64,000 nt of DNA from Nocardioides salarius (GCF_016907435.1 NZ_JAFBBZ010000001.1:2604001-2668000), one strand, 5' to 3'. Shown: positions 16,750-27,400, numbered from the stretch's first letter. A program made the numbers and translations. The notes: a model not told the origin generated them from the sequence alone.

Positions 16750-18516
16750 TCAGCCCGTGACCGCGACGGGCAGCCGCACCCGGAAGGTGCTGCCCTCCCC
16801 GAGCCGCGACTCCACCTCGGTGCGACCGCCGTGGCGGGCCACGATGCGGTGCACGATGCTCAGGCCCAGGCCGGTGCCCGGCTGGGCCTGGGCGAGGGGG
16901 TTGGTGGAGCGGAAGAACTCCTGGAAGAGCTGCTCCTGGTCCTCCGGCGAGATGCCCAGCCCGGTGTCGGTGCACTCCAGCACCGCCTCGGCGTCCTCGA
17001 CCGCGAGGCAGACGGTCACCCGGCCGCCGGAGGGGGTGTACTTGCCGGCGTTGCTGACCAGGTTGGTGACGACCCGCTCGATCTCCTCGAGGTCGGCCAT
17101 GGCCACCACCGCCCGGTCGGGCTTCTCGACGACGACCTCGATGCCCTTGCGGGTCAGGACGTGGCCCTGCAGCCCCAGCACGTCGTCGACGACGTCGGCG
17201 AGGTCGACGGGCCGCGGCACCACGGGGTGGGCGGGGTCGCCCACCCTCGCCAGGAGCAGCAGGTCGTCGGCGACGCGGGCCAGGCGCCGTGCGCCGCGGT
17301 CGATCGCGGCCACCGACGCGGAGACGAGGGGCTCGGTCTCCTCGTCCTGCAGGATCTCGAGGTGGCCCACGATCGCGGCGAGCGGGTTCTTGAGTTCGTG
17401 CGACACCGTGGCGATCAGGCGTCCCTTGTAGACGTCGAGGGCACGCAGCTCCTCGATCAGGCGGTGCTCACGCTCGAAGGAGCGGGCGTTGAGCACCACC
17501 CGCCCGAGGTCGTGGCCGATGTCGAGGGCGGCCTCGCGCTCGGTGTCGCTCCAGGGCTGCGCGCCCGGCGGCCGGGTCAGCACCAGGTTGCCCAGCGCCT
17601 CGGGCCCGGCGCCGATCGGCACGAAGAGCAGCGCGCCGACCCGGATGGACTCGAGGAAGTCGACGATCTCGGTGACGTCGCGCTCGGTCAGCACCGGCGC
17701 GAAGGGGTGCTCGTGCGAGACCACGTCGACGCGCTGCTGGGTCCACGCGGCCCGCGCCGCCCGCTCGGCGACCCGCACGAGCCGTCCCGGCAGGCTGACC
17801 TCGGTCTGGTCGGCCGTCACGATCCGCCCGGTCCCGTGCCCGTCGTCGTCGTCGAAGATCTGCATCCACGCCCCGACGGCACGGAAGCCCTGCATCAGGG
17901 CGTCGGCGCTGGCGCCCATCACCTCGTCGACGCCGAGGTGCGCGGGGGCGTTGCGGACGATCTGGCGAGCGGCCGAGGCCAGGCGCACCTGCTCGGCCAG
18001 CTGCTCGCGCTCGAGGGCCAGCAGGGCGGCCCGCGCGGCCTGGTCGGCGTACGCCGCCAGCACCCGCTGCGCCTCCGGGCCCGGGCGGCGCCCGTCCTCG
18101 GGCACGTCCATGGACAGCATGCCCAGCAGCTCGCCGTCGCGCCCGTGCAGCGGCGCGCACAGGGCGTCCATGGGGTGCCAGGCGTCGGGGGCGTCGATGG
18201 GCACGGTGTCGGGCACCCAGCCCCAGACGTGGAGGTCGTCGGGGAGCGCCTCGTGGGGGACGAAGAGCAGCGGCCCCCAGCGTTCGGCCAGCTCGAGCTC
18301 GGCGAGGATGAAGGTGAGCGGGGTCCGCGAGCCCAGCAGTGCCCCGCGCACGGCCTCGTCGCCGGCCACCGCGACGGTCTCGAGCTCGTCGCCGCGCACC
18401 AGCCCGACGGCCGCGACCTGGAAGCCCACCACCCGGGTCACGCCCTCGGCGATCAGGGTCAGGACGTCGGCCCCCGGGGTCGCGGTGTCGGCACCCGGCC
18501 AGGCTCGCTCGCTCAC
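16750..18516 (-). CDS. GAF-domain sensor histidine kinase (paralog 2)
   Basis: This 588-aa protein has the same architecture as its neighbour. Two GAF-like regions (about residues 15-165 and 195-345) are followed by SHELKNPLAAIVGHLE (His373) and a HATPase domain (LVSNAGKY, CTDTGLGISPEDQ, GTGLGLSIVHRIV). The AERWGPLLFVPHE block near residue 77 and the DIGHDLGRVVLNARSFERE helix match paralog 1, so the pair arose by tandem duplication. No transmembrane segments are seen, so the signal is probably cytoplasmic. Its start is 120 bp from the divergent purF. No cognate regulator is visible nearby. Confidence 0.9.
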   Translation of the reverse strand: MSERAWPGADTATPGADVLTLIAEGVTRVVGFQVAAVGLVRGDELETVAVAGDEAVRGALLGSRTPLTFILAELELAERWGPLLFVPHEALPDDLHVWGWVPDTVPIDAPDAWHPMDALCAPLHGRDGELLGMLSMDVPEDGRRPGPEAQRVLAAYADQAARAALLALEREQLAEQVRLASAARQIVRNAPAHLGVDEVMGASADALMQGFRAVGAWMQIFDDDDGHGTGRIVTADQTEVSLPGRLVRVAERAARAAWTQQRVDVVSHEHPFAPVLTERDVTEIVDFLESIRVGALLFVPIGAGPEALGNLVLTRPPGAQPWSDTEREAALDIGHDLGRVVLNARSFEREHRLIEELRALDVYKGRLIATVSHELKNPLAAIVGHLEILQDEETEPLVSASVAAIDRGARRLARVADDLLLLARVGDPAHPVVPRPVDLADVVDDVLGLQGHVLTRKGIEVVVEKPDRAVVAMADLEEIERVVTNLVSNAGKYTPSGGRVTVCLAVEDAEAVLECTDTGLGISPEDQEQLFQEFFRSTNPLAQAQPGTGLGLSIVHRIVARHGGRTEVESRLGEGSTFRVRLPVAVTG

Positions 18517-18622
18517 AGGTCTCTCGTCCGTCCACGCGTCTTGGTCATGCTCCCAGGCTGCGGTGATCGTACGGCCCGGGTCCGCGTCCGGGAGGCGAAT
18601 CGGCCAGGCAGCCCCCGGTGCG

Positions 18623-18628
18623 TAGACT
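18623..18628 (+). promoter_or_regulatory. -10 hexamer of a leaderless purF promoter
   Basis: TAGACT ends 7 bases before the GTG at 18636. This favours that start over a GTG six codons upstream, which would overlap the promoter. Confidence 0.6.
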
Positions 18629-18635
18629 GCGAGCC

Positions 18636-20183
18636 GTGCCCTTCCAGAGCAGTGGCAGCACCCGCCGAGGTGGAGACGGGCGACTGACGACCGCCCTCGA
18701 CCCGCAGGACCAGGGGCCGCAGGACGCCTGCGGCGTCTTCGGCGTCTGGGCGCCCGGTGAGGACGTCGCCAAGCTGACCTACTTCGGCCTCTACGCGCTG
18801 CAGCACCGAGGCCAGGAGTCGGCCGGCATCGCGGTGAGCAACGGTCGCCAGATCCTGGTCTACAAGGACATGGGGCTGGTCTCGCAGGTCTTCGACGAGA
18901 CCACGCTCGACTCCCTCAAGGGCCACCTGGCGATCGGGCACTCGCGCTACTCCACCACCGGCGCCTCGACCTGGGAGAACGCCCAGCCGACGTTCCGTCC
19001 CACGCCCGACGGCTCCATCGCGCTGGGCCACAACGGCAACCTCATCAACACCCACGAGCTGCGCGAGGAGGTCGCGGCGCTGCCGGGTCCCGACGGCGAG
19101 CTCGACCTGCAGCGCCCGGGCGACGCCGCTACCAACGACACCAGCCTGGTCACCGCGCTGCTGGCCCACCACCCCGACAGCACCCTCGAGGCGCGGGCGC
19201 TGGAGGTGCTGCCGATGCTGCGCGGGGCCTTCTGCTTCGTGTGGATGAACGAGGACACCCTCTACGCCGCCCGTGACCCCCAGGGCATCCGCCCGCTGGT
19301 GCTCGGGCGTCTCGACCGGGGCTGGGTGGTGGCCTCCGAGGACGCCGCGCTCGCCACGATCGGTGCCAGCGTGGTGCGTGAGGTCGAGCCCGGCGAGATG
19401 ATCGTCATCGACGGCGACGGGCTGCGCTCGCACACCTTCGCCGAGCCCGAGCGCAAGGGCTGCGTCTTCGAGTACGTCTACCTCGCCCGCCCCGACGCCA
19501 AGATCGCCGGCCGATCGGTGCACGAGGCGCGCGTCGAGATGGGGCGCGAGCTGGCCCGCCAGTTCCCCGTCGACGCCGACATGGTGATGCCGGTGCCCGA
19601 GTCGGGCACCCCCGCCGCGTCCGGCTACGCCGAGGAGTCCGGCATCCCCTTCGGCCAGGGCTTCGTCAAGAACGCCTACGTCGGGCGCACCTTCATCCAG
19701 CCCAGCCAGACGCTGCGCCAGCTCGGCCTGCGGCTCAAGCTCAACGCCCTCGAGCACATGATCCGCGGCAAGAAGCTCGTCGTCGTCGACGACTCGATCG
19801 TGCGCGGCAACACCCAGCGTGCGCAGGTGCGGATGCTGCGCGAGGCCGGTGCCCTCGAGGTGCACGTGCGGATCTCCTCGCCCCCGGTGAAGTGGCCCTG
19901 CTTCTACGGCATCGACTTCGCCACCCGCGCCGAGCTGATCGCCAACGGTCTCGACGTCGACGAGATCGCGGCCAGCGTCGGCGCCGACAGCCTCGGCTAC
20001 ATCTCGCTCGAGGGGATGGTCGCCTCGACGGGCCAGGAGCGCTCGAGCCTGTGCACCGCCTGCTTCACCGGCGACTACCCGGTCGAGCTGCCCGACGAGT
20101 CGCTGCTCGGCAAGCACCTCCTCGAGGCGAGCCTGAGCTCGCCCACCCTGGGCCGCGCGCTGCCGGTCCTCAACAACCCGTGA
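18636..20183 (+). CDS. purF: Amidophosphoribosyltransferase
   Basis: This 515-aa enzyme catalyses the first committed step of purine synthesis (PRPP plus glutamine to phosphoribosylamine). A short propeptide precedes the Ntn-hydrolase nucleophile in QDACGVFGVWAPG. The glutaminase part has SRYSTTGAS and GHNGNLIN, and the PRPP-binding loop is VVVDDSIVRGNT. Four conserved cysteines (in KGCVFEYVYLARP, KWPCFYGID, and LCTACFTG) match the ligands of the structural [4Fe-4S] cluster of the Bacillus subtilis type. The GTG start is chosen from the leaderless promoter. purM follows 18 bp later. Confidence 0.97.
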   Translation: MPFQSSGSTRRGGDGRLTTALDPQDQGPQDACGVFGVWAPGEDVAKLTYFGLYALQHRGQESAGIAVSNGRQILVYKDMGLVSQVFDETTLDSLKGHLAIGHSRYSTTGASTWENAQPTFRPTPDGSIALGHNGNLINTHELREEVAALPGPDGELDLQRPGDAATNDTSLVTALLAHHPDSTLEARALEVLPMLRGAFCFVWMNEDTLYAARDPQGIRPLVLGRLDRGWVVASEDAALATIGASVVREVEPGEMIVIDGDGLRSHTFAEPERKGCVFEYVYLARPDAKIAGRSVHEARVEMGRELARQFPVDADMVMPVPESGTPAASGYAEESGIPFGQGFVKNAYVGRTFIQPSQTLRQLGLRLKLNALEHMIRGKKLVVVDDSIVRGNTQRAQVRMLREAGALEVHVRISSPPVKWPCFYGIDFATRAELIANGLDVDEIAASVGADSLGYISLEGMVASTGQERSSLCTACFTGDYPVELPDESLLGKHLLEASLSSPTLGRALPVLNNP

Positions 20184-20201
20184 GCGGCCAGGAGGCCTGA
20201 C

Positions 20202-21281
20202 GTGACCGAGACCAACGCCTACGCCCGGGCCGGCGTCGACATCGAGGCGGCCGACACCGCCATCGAGCTGATGAAGGGCTCGGTGGCGCTGGCCACGCGG
20301 CCCGAGGTCATCGGCGGGCTCGGCGGCTTCGCCGGCCTCTTCGACGCCACCGCGCTGACCCGCTACACCCGCCCGCTGCTGGCCACCTCGACCGACGGCG
20401 TCGGCACCAAGGTCGCGATCGCGCAGGCGATGGACGTGCACGACACCATCGGGCGCGACCTGGTCGGCATGGTCGTCGACGACCTCGTGGTCTGCGGCGC
20501 CGAGCCGCTCTTCATGACCGACTACATCGCCACCGGCCGGGTGGTGCCCGAGCGGATCGCGGCCATCGTCAGGGGCATCGCCGAGGGCTGCGCCGAGGCC
20601 GGCTGCGCGCTGGTCGGCGGCGAGACCGCCGAGCACCCGGGCCTGCTGGCCCCCGACGAGTACGACGTCGCCGGCGCCACCACCGGCGTGGTCGAGGCCG
20701 ACCGCCTGCTGGGGCCGGCCCGCGTGCGTCCCGGCGACGTGGTGCTGGCGATGGAGGCCAGCGGCCTGCACTCCAACGGCTACTCGCTGGTGCGCCACGT
20801 GCTGCTCGGCAGCGCGGGCGACGGTGGCGCCGGCTGGGCGCTCGACCGTGACGTGCCCGAGCTGGGCCGCACCCTCGGCGAGGAGCTGCTCGAGCCGACC
20901 CGCATCTACGCCAAGGCCTGCCTCGACCTCGCCGCGCGCACCGGTGTCCACGCGATGTCGCACGTGACCGGCGGCGGCCTGGCCGCCAACCTCGAGCGGG
21001 TGATGCCGGTCGAGCTGGCGGCCACGATCGACCGCGCCACCTGGACCCCCCAGCCCGTCTTCGACCTGGTGCGCCGCGTCGGCTCGGTCTCCCAGCCCGA
21101 CCTGGAGGCGACGCTGAACTGCGGCGTGGGCATGGTGGCGCTGCTGCCGGCGGGCGACGTCGACACCGCGGTGTCGGTGCTGGCCGGGCACGGCGTGCGC
21201 GCCTGGGTCGCCGGCGAGGTGCGGGCGTCGGCCGACCGCGGTGGGCGCGTCGACCTGGTGGGCCAGCACCCCGGTTGGTGA
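20202..21281 (+). CDS. purM: Phosphoribosylformylglycinamidine cyclo-ligase (AIR synthetase)
   Basis: This 359-aa enzyme closes the imidazole ring of AIR from FGAM with ATP. Family blocks are LATSTDGVGTKVAIAQ (substrate loop), DLVVCGAEPLFMTDYIATG, ALVGGETAEHPG, SGLHSNGYSLVR, and HVTGGGLAANLERV. The length is typical (about 345-360 aa). The GTG start has a GGAGG-like site (AGGAGG) 7 bp upstream. It is co-directional with purF and 18 bp downstream, so the two are an operon with DUF3073 probably trailing. Confidence 0.97.
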   Translation: MTETNAYARAGVDIEAADTAIELMKGSVALATRPEVIGGLGGFAGLFDATALTRYTRPLLATSTDGVGTKVAIAQAMDVHDTIGRDLVGMVVDDLVVCGAEPLFMTDYIATGRVVPERIAAIVRGIAEGCAEAGCALVGGETAEHPGLLAPDEYDVAGATTGVVEADRLLGPARVRPGDVVLAMEASGLHSNGYSLVRHVLLGSAGDGGAGWALDRDVPELGRTLGEELLEPTRIYAKACLDLAARTGVHAMSHVTGGGLAANLERVMPVELAATIDRATWTPQPVFDLVRRVGSVSQPDLEATLNCGVGMVALLPAGDVDTAVSVLAGHGVRAWVAGEVRASADRGGRVDLVGQHPGW

Positions 21282-21332
21282 AGCCTGGGGGCGTCACCGC
21301 GAGCCGGGTGTGCGTGAACGACCCCCCAGCAG

Positions 21333-21338
21333 GTAGCG
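21333..21338 (+). promoter_or_regulatory. Possible promoter before the DUF3073 gene
   Basis: TAGCGT lies 73 bp upstream of the DUF3073 start, in the 130-bp gap after purM. It fits a -10 hexamer, but no clear -35 is seen, so the gene may have its own transcript with a leader. Confidence 0.3.
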
Positions 21339-21411
21339 TTGCCCCCACGAGATTGCAGAGACAGCCCGGGAGCCATAGCGCCCCGGCCAAGCGTGCGAGG
21401 GGGCTGACCCT

Positions 21412-21591
21412 ATGGGGCGCGGCCGTGCAAAGGCCAAGCAGACGAAGGTCGCCCGCGACCTGAAGTACCGCACTCACGAGACGGACTTCGGGGCGCTGGC
21501 GCGAGAGCTGCATGGCAGTGAAGAAGCGAGTGACACCGAGCAGGGCGACGAGCCCGACGAGTGGTCGGACTACGACCCTCGTCGCGACTGA
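21412..21591 (+). CDS. DUF3073 family small protein
   Basis: This 59-aa protein starts MGRGRAKAKQTKVARDLKYR, the near-invariant opening of the actinobacterial DUF3073 family, and ends with an acidic tail (DEPDEWSDYDPRRD). It follows purM and precedes vdh, as in Streptomyces. A role is not established. The basic N-terminus and acidic C-terminus suggest a nucleic-acid- or ribosome-associated protein, but that is inference. The start is fixed by homology. Confidence 0.9.
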   Translation: MGRGRAKAKQTKVARDLKYRTHETDFGALARELHGSEEASDTEQGDEPDEWSDYDPRRD

Positions 21592-21618
21592 GCCCTCCGG
21601 CGGCCCTCGGGCCCTCCG

Positions 21619-21739
21619 CGAGCCGGCACCAGCTCCTGCGAGCCGGCGCTGCTTCCTGCGCGAGCCGGCGGCACTTCCTGCCGCCGACGTCGTACGACGG
21701 GAAGTGGCGCCGGCTCGGCGAGGAACGGGCGCCGGCTCG
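21619..21739. repeat. Repeats forming a hairpin between convergent genes
   Basis: CGAGCCGGC occurs three times in direct orientation (21619, 21639, 21661). Its complement GCCGGCTCG occurs twice (21709, 21731), each followed or preceded by an ACTTCC-type extension. Spacing within each set is 20-22 bp. The inner pair (21661-21680 against 21698-21717) makes a near-perfect 20-bp stem, a likely bidirectional terminator for DUF3073 and vdh. The same unit occurs at 5041-5128. Confidence 0.65.
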
Positions 21740-21747
21740 GGGGTGTC

Positions 21748-22863
21748 TCAGCCGACCCAGATGGAGCGCAGCCGACCCACGTCGCGCATCCGCGCCTCGG
21801 CGATCCGGTCGGCGGCCAGGGCCGGCGAGACGTGCTCGGCCTCGGCATGGGCCAGGATCGCCAGGGTGGTGTCGAAGATGCCCGTGGCGCGCTGGCGGGC
21901 GCGCTCGAAGCTGAAGCCGGCGGGGTGCAGCTCGTCGGCGACCTGGACCAGCCCGCCGGCGTTGACGCAGTAGTCGGGGGCGTAGACGACGCCGCGGTCG
22001 GCCAGCGCCTTCTCGACGCCGGGATGGGCCAGCTGGTTGTTGGCCGCGCCGCAGACGACGCGGGCGCTGAGCACCTCGACGACCTCGTCGCTGATCGCGC
22101 CGCCCATCGCGCAGGGCGCGTAGACGTCGAGCCGGGAGCCCACCAGCTCCTCGGTGGTGGCCACGGACCGCACGCCCGGGTGGGCGGCCAGCACGGCGTC
22201 GACCGCGGGCGCGTGGACGTCGGTGACGACCACGTCGGCGCCGTCCTCGACGAGGTGGGCCACGAGGTGGCGCCCGACCTTGCCGACCCCGGCGACCCCG
22301 ATGGTGCGCCCGGCCAGGGTGGGCTCGCCAAAGGCGACCTGGGCCGCGGCCCGCATGCCCTGGAAGACGCCGTACGCCGTCAGCACCGAGCTGTCGCCGG
22401 CGCCGCCGTGGGCGACGGTGCGGCCGGTGACGAAGTCGCACTCGCGCGCGACGTGGTCCATGTCGACCGAGAAGGTGCCGATGTCGCAGGCGGTGCGGTA
22501 GCGCCCGCCGAGGGTCTGCACGAACCGGCCGTAGGCGCGCAGCAGCGCCTCGGTCTTCAGCGTCGCCGGGTCGCCGATGATCACGGCCTTGCCGCCGCCG
22601 AGGTCGAGGCCGGCCAGCGCCGCCTTGTAGGACATCCCGCGCGAGAGGTCGAGCACGTCGCGCAGCGCGTCTGCGGTCGAGGCGTAGGGGTAGAAGCGGG
22701 TGCCGCCCAGCGCCGGGCCCAGGGCGGTGGAGTGGATGGCGACGATCGCGCGCAGGCCGGTGGCCGGGTCGTTGGCGAAGACGACCTGCTCGTGCTCGGC
22801 GCCGACCTCGAAGACGTCGACGGGGCTGCCGGGGCTGCCGGGGCTGCTGGGGGTCACGGACAT
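21748..22863 (-). CDS. vdh: Valine/leucine dehydrogenase (Glu/Leu/Phe/Val family)
   Basis: This 371-aa NAD-dependent branched-chain amino acid dehydrogenase deaminates Val or Leu to the 2-oxo acid. The catalytic lysines lie in [20 protein letters not shown] (about residues 95-114), and the dinucleotide-binding motif [12 protein letters not shown] is at about 190-201. CAANNQ-like [14 protein letters not shown] and [12 protein letters not shown] are family-specific. Its position after purF-purM-DUF3073 matches the Streptomyces vdh locus, which supports valine dehydrogenase over leucine dehydrogenase. The start is the first ATG, and earlier residues are Gly/Ser/Pro-rich. Confidence 0.92.
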   Translation of the reverse strand: MSVTPSSPGSPGSPVDVFEVGAEHEQVVFANDPATGLRAIVAIHSTALGPALGGTRFYPYASTADALRDVLDLSRGMSYKAALAGLDLGGGKAVIIGDPATLKTEALLRAYGRFVQTLGGRYRTACDIGTFSVDMDHVARECDFVTGRTVAHGGAGDSSVLTAYGVFQGMRAAAQVAFGEPTLAGRTIGVAGVGKVGRHLVAHLVEDGADVVVTDVHAPAVDAVLAAHPGVRSVATTEELVGSRLDVYAPCAMGGAISDEVVEVLSARVVCGAANNQLAHPGVEKALADRGVVYAPDYCVNAGGLVQVADELHPAGFSFERARQRATGIFDTTLAILAHAEAEHVSPALAADRIAEARMRDVGRLRSIWVG

Positions 22864-22949
22864 GATGGGCCGCTCTCTGCTCGGGCCACGGGGGTGGTGT
22901 GGCGGTGGGTGGCGAGGCCCGCAGGGGTGGCGCAGGTCTCACTGCCAGC

Positions 22950-24344
22950 CTACGACGCCGGGTCCGCCGCCGTGTCTTCCGCGCCGGCCCCCGGCGCCGC
23001 CGCGGGGGCGCGCAGCACCACCACGTCGCCGTGGCTGCCGTAGCCCACGACCCGCCCGCCCACGCCGCGGCCGTTGAAGGTGAGCAGCAGCCAGCCTCCG
23101 TCGGGCAGCGGGGCGAGCGTGGGCCACGGGATGTTGGTCGGGTACGCCGCGTCCAGCGGTGCGCCGTCGGGTCGCAGGTCGAGGTCGAGCACGGGGTACT
23201 GCGCCCGGTGCCGCCGCGGGTTGTCGCGCCCGTCGCTGGCCAGCACCCGCCACCGCCCGTCCCAGCGCACCAGGGTGGTGCCCTCGGTGGCACGCCGCGA
23301 GGTCAGCGCGGCGCGCAGCGAGAGCCGGTCCAGCGCCGGCCCCTCGGCGAGCACGGGGTGGAAGTCGAAGAACTCCCGCGCGCTGACGTAGCCGACCAGC
23401 CACACCGGCCCCTGCCCGAGGTCGGTGCGCACCAGGTGCGGGTCCCACACGCCGACGGAGGCCAGGGGGTCGACCGGCAGCGGCAGCGGCTCGGTGTCGA
23501 GCACGTGGCGCCCGTGCAGCAGGTCGGCGTCGGTGCGCGCCAGCGTCACCTCGACCCCCGCGTCGTCGCGCCGGTGGTCGAAGTCGCCCCAGGTGCTGGT
23601 CGCGACCAGCCAAGAGCCACCGTCGCGCACCACGTGGGTGGCGTGGTCGCCGAAGACCCCCGGCCGTCCCGGCCTGCGGAAGAACAGGTCGGCGCGGTGC
23701 TCGAGCCGGTAGCCGTCGAGCTCGAGGCGCCACACCGAGGTGTGGGCGGTGCCGAAGAACCCCGGCCCCGCGCTCGTCGCGCTGAGCCACAGCACCCGCC
23801 CCTCCTCGCCCGGCCCGTCGGCGTACGCCGTGCCGTCGGCGTGGGTGAGCAGCCTCAGGTCGCGCAGCCCGAGCTGGCCGTAGCCGCCGGCGCGCAGCCG
23901 GGCCACGTCGCCGGTGTGCTCGACCTCGAGGCCGGCCAGCCAGGTCTCGTCGCGGCACAGCCCGGCCGCACGACCGCGGTCACCCACCTCGCGCAGGTCG
24001 ATGCGTCCGTGGGCGCGCCAGCCGCTGCCGTCGTCGCCGAGCACGACCGCCTCGGTGCCGGTGAGGGTGAGCGCCATCCGGCGCAGCCCCTCGGCGCGGG
24101 CCGAGCGCCGGCTGCGGTGCCGGCTGGTGCGGGGCGCGGGGGAGGCCGGCGTGCCGACGGTGGTGGTGACCTCGAGGAGGCACGCGCCCTCGGCGTGCAC
24201 CGCGCTCACCGACAGCGTGTCGTCGCCGAGCCGCAGCCGCACGGGGCCGGTGCCCCGCAGCTCGGCCTCGACGGCCACGCAGGGGGCAGGCTGCGGGAGC
24301 GCGTGGCGCGAGGAGCCCCCGGGGTCGGCCCGGTCGACCTGCAC
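22950..24344 (-). CDS. Protein of unknown function, beta-propeller-like
   Basis: This is a 464-aa protein I cannot assign to a named family. The central region (about residues 85-450) has recurring Trp- and Asp-rich strands such as VWDPHLVR, WRVLASDGRDNPRR and PWPTLAPLPDGGWLLLTFNGRG. This pattern is reminiscent of five-bladed propeller (GH43/32-like) folds, but I cannot point to a catalytic triad. The GTG start at 24344 is the first usable one. The frame is open further upstream into the end of the kinase gene but lacks a start codon. It lies 98 bp downstream of the hybrid kinase on the same strand, so the two may be co-expressed. Confidence 0.6.
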   Translation of the reverse strand: MQVDRADPGGSSRHALPQPAPCVAVEAELRGTGPVRLRLGDDTLSVSAVHAEGACLLEVTTTVGTPASPAPRTSRHRSRRSARAEGLRRMALTLTGTEAVVLGDDGSGWRAHGRIDLREVGDRGRAAGLCRDETWLAGLEVEHTGDVARLRAGGYGQLGLRDLRLLTHADGTAYADGPGEEGRVLWLSATSAGPGFFGTAHTSVWRLELDGYRLEHRADLFFRRPGRPGVFGDHATHVVRDGGSWLVATSTWGDFDHRRDDAGVEVTLARTDADLLHGRHVLDTEPLPLPVDPLASVGVWDPHLVRTDLGQGPVWLVGYVSAREFFDFHPVLAEGPALDRLSLRAALTSRRATEGTTLVRWDGRWRVLASDGRDNPRRHRAQYPVLDLDLRPDGAPLDAAYPTNIPWPTLAPLPDGGWLLLTFNGRGVGGRVVGYGSHGDVVVLRAPAAAPGAGAEDTAADPAS

Positions 24345-24442
24345 CGCACCGGGCGCGACGAGGTCGACCGGCCGGCGCCGGGCGACCTCCTCGAACCGGC
24401 CGGGTGCTGCCGGGCCGGGCTCGTGCGGCGGGGGCGCGCTGG

Positions 24443-27400
24443 TCAGGGCCGCACCAGCCGGGCGAGCTCGTCGACGGCGAGCGCCACCTCGGCCTCGAGC
24501 TCGTCGAGCAGCGGCCGGGCCTCGTCGGTGCGCCCGGCGTGGGTGTGGGCCTCGAGCGCGGCGGCCACGGCGGAGACCCGGGGCAGGCCCAGGTTGAGCG
24601 CGCTGCCCTTGACCAGGTGGGAGGCGGTGAAGGCACGGTTGGCGTCGCGGGCGTCGACGGCGGCGCGGATGGCCGCGACCTGGTCGTCGATGCGGCTGGA
24701 GAAGGAGCGCGCCGTGCGGTCGAAGAAGCTCTGTCCGTCCTTGACCAGCTCGTCGAGGACCTGGCGGCGCACCTCGTCGACCACCGGCGGCTCCGGCTCG
24801 GCCTCCTCACCCGGCTCCGGCTCGGGGGTCGGTTCGGGGGTCGGGTCGGGTGCCGGACCTGGTGCCGGACCTGGTGCGGGGTCGGGTGCTGGGGCGTCGT
24901 CGGCAGGCTGGGGCCGGCTCCAGCGCCGCACCACCTCCTCCAGCGCGGTCGGGTCGACGGGCTTGGTCAGGAAGTCGTCCATCCCGACCTGCAGGCAGCG
25001 CTCCCGCTCGCCCTCGAGCGCCGAGGCCGTCATGGCGATGATCGGCACCCGGCGCCCGGCGCCCTCGCGGGCCCGGATCACCTCGGTGGCCTCGAAGCCG
25101 TCCATCTCCGGCATCCGGCAGTCCATCAGCACCAGCGCGTAGTCGTGCCCGGCGCGCAGCGCCTCGACGGCGCCCAGCCCGTCGTCGGCGACGTCGACGT
25201 GCAGCCCCAGCGACTCCAGCAGCCCCGTGGCCACGAGCTGGTTGACCGGGTTGTCCTCGACGACGAGCACCCGGAGGTCGAGGGAGGGCACCACCAGCCG
25301 GCGCACCGCGCGGTGCGCCGGCTGCCCACCGCGCCCGGTGGCGGCGACCAGCGCGTCGTAGAGCTCGGCGTGGCGCACCGGCTTGTTGAGGGTGGTGCTG
25401 ATGCCGGCGGCGCGGGCGCTGCGGCTGCTGACGGCCTGGTCGGAGGTCAGCAGCAGCATCTTCAGCCCGGCGAGGTCGGGGTCGCTGTGGATCATCCGGG
25501 CCAGCTCGAGTCCGTCGATGCGGGGCAGCACCAGGTCGAGCAGGCCGATGGTGAACGGCTCGCCCGCCGCGTGCGCCTCGCGCAGCGCCGCCAGCGCCTC
25601 GGCCGGGGTGGCCACCGCCACGGGTCGCAGGTGCCAGGCGGCGAGCTGCTCGGTGAGGATGAAGCGGTTGGTCTCGTTGTCGTCGACCACCAGGACCCGC
25701 TCGTCGCGCAGCGGCTGGGGTCGCGGGGCGCTCTGCCGCGGGGCCACCGAGGTGTGCTCCAGCAGGGCGGTGAAGGCGAAGGTGCTGCCGCGGCCGAGCT
25801 CGCTGTCGACATGGATCCGCCCGCGCATGGCCTCGACGAGCTGCTGCGAGATCGCCAGACCGAGGCCGGTGCCGCCGTGGCGCCGGTTGGTCGAGAGGTC
25901 GGCCTGGGTGAAGGCGTCGAAGAGGCCCGCCTGGGCCTCGGGCGCGATGCCGGCACCGGTGTCGGTGACCTCGACCCGCAGCAGCACCCCCTCGTCGTCG
26001 CTGCGCTCGATACGCGCCCGGATCGCGACCTCGCCGTGCTCGGTGAACTTGACCGCGTTGGAGCCGAGGTTGGTCAGGACCTGGCCCAGGCGGGTCGGGT
26101 CGCCGCGCAGGAACTCCGGCACCTCGGGGTGGCAGGAGACCACCAGCTCGAGGTCCTTCTCGTGGGCCGGCCCGCTGAGCACGGCCGCGGTCTGCTCGAA
26201 GACGCTGCGCACGTCGAAGTCGACGTCCTCCAGCTCGAGCTTGCCCGACTCGATCTTCGACAGGTCGAGGATGTCGTTGATGATCGCCAGCAGCGACAGC
26301 CCGGCGCTCTGCACGCCTGCCGCGAGCCGGTGCTGGTGGTCGTCGAGCTCGGTGCGCAGCAGCAGCTCGTTGAGGCCGATGACGCCGTTCATCGGTGTGC
26401 GGATCTCGTGGCTCATCGTGGCCAGGAACTCCGACTTGAGCCGGGAGGCCTCCATCGCGGCGTCGCGCGCGGCGCGCACCTCGGCGGCGTCACGTTCGCG
26501 GGTCGCGACGACACCGAGCTGGTCGGCGACCTGCGCGGCCAGGCGCTGGTGCTCCTCGCCGACCCAGGGGCCGGTCAGGGCCTGCAGGACGGCCACGACC
26601 TGGTCGCCGGCCAGCACCGGCAGGGCGACGAGGTGCCGGGCGCTGGTGTCGGGGGCGTCGGGGGCGTCGTGCGGCGCCGGGGCGGGGCCGTCGGCGATGC
26701 GGGCGGTACGACGTGCGCGCTCGGCCAGGTCGGTGTCGGGCGGGCAGGCGGGCGGGATCGGCAGGTCGAGGCGGCGCAGGGGCCCGTCGTCGGAGTCGAC
26801 GCGGTAGCCGGCGACCGGCGACCAGTCGGTGTGCTCGACCAGGGAGGCCCCGACGACGACGACGGCCTCTTCGAGCGTGGTGGCGCTGTTGGCCGCGACG
26901 GCGAGCTCCTGCAGCAGGCGGATCCGCCCGGTGGCCTCGGTCGCGGCCTGCTGGTGGCGGTGCAGGGCCGTGACGTCGGCGGTGGTGCCGCTCATCCGCA
27001 GCGGGCGACAGGTCGTGGTGTCGCGGGTGACCCGGCCCCGGCCGTGGGTCCAGCGCACCTCGCCCGACGGACGCAGCACCCGAGCGTCGAACGAGAACTC
27101 CTCGGCGCCCTCGAAGGTGGCCTGCACCCGTTCCTGCACCATCTCGCGGTCGTCGGGGTGGATGCGGTCGAGGAAGCCCTGGTAGGTCGCGACGTGGTCG
27201 GCGGGGTCCAGGTCGTAGATGCGGTAGAGCTGCTCGGACCACACGACCCGGTCGGCCACGACGTCCCAGGACCAGCTGCCGATGCCGGAGATGTCCTGCG
27301 CCTCGGCGAGCTGGCGCTCGCGCTCGGTGACCTCGGCGAGACGTCGGACGAGCGACTCCTCCCCGTCGTCCGGTGCGGCACCGGCAGCAGGGTCGGGGGT

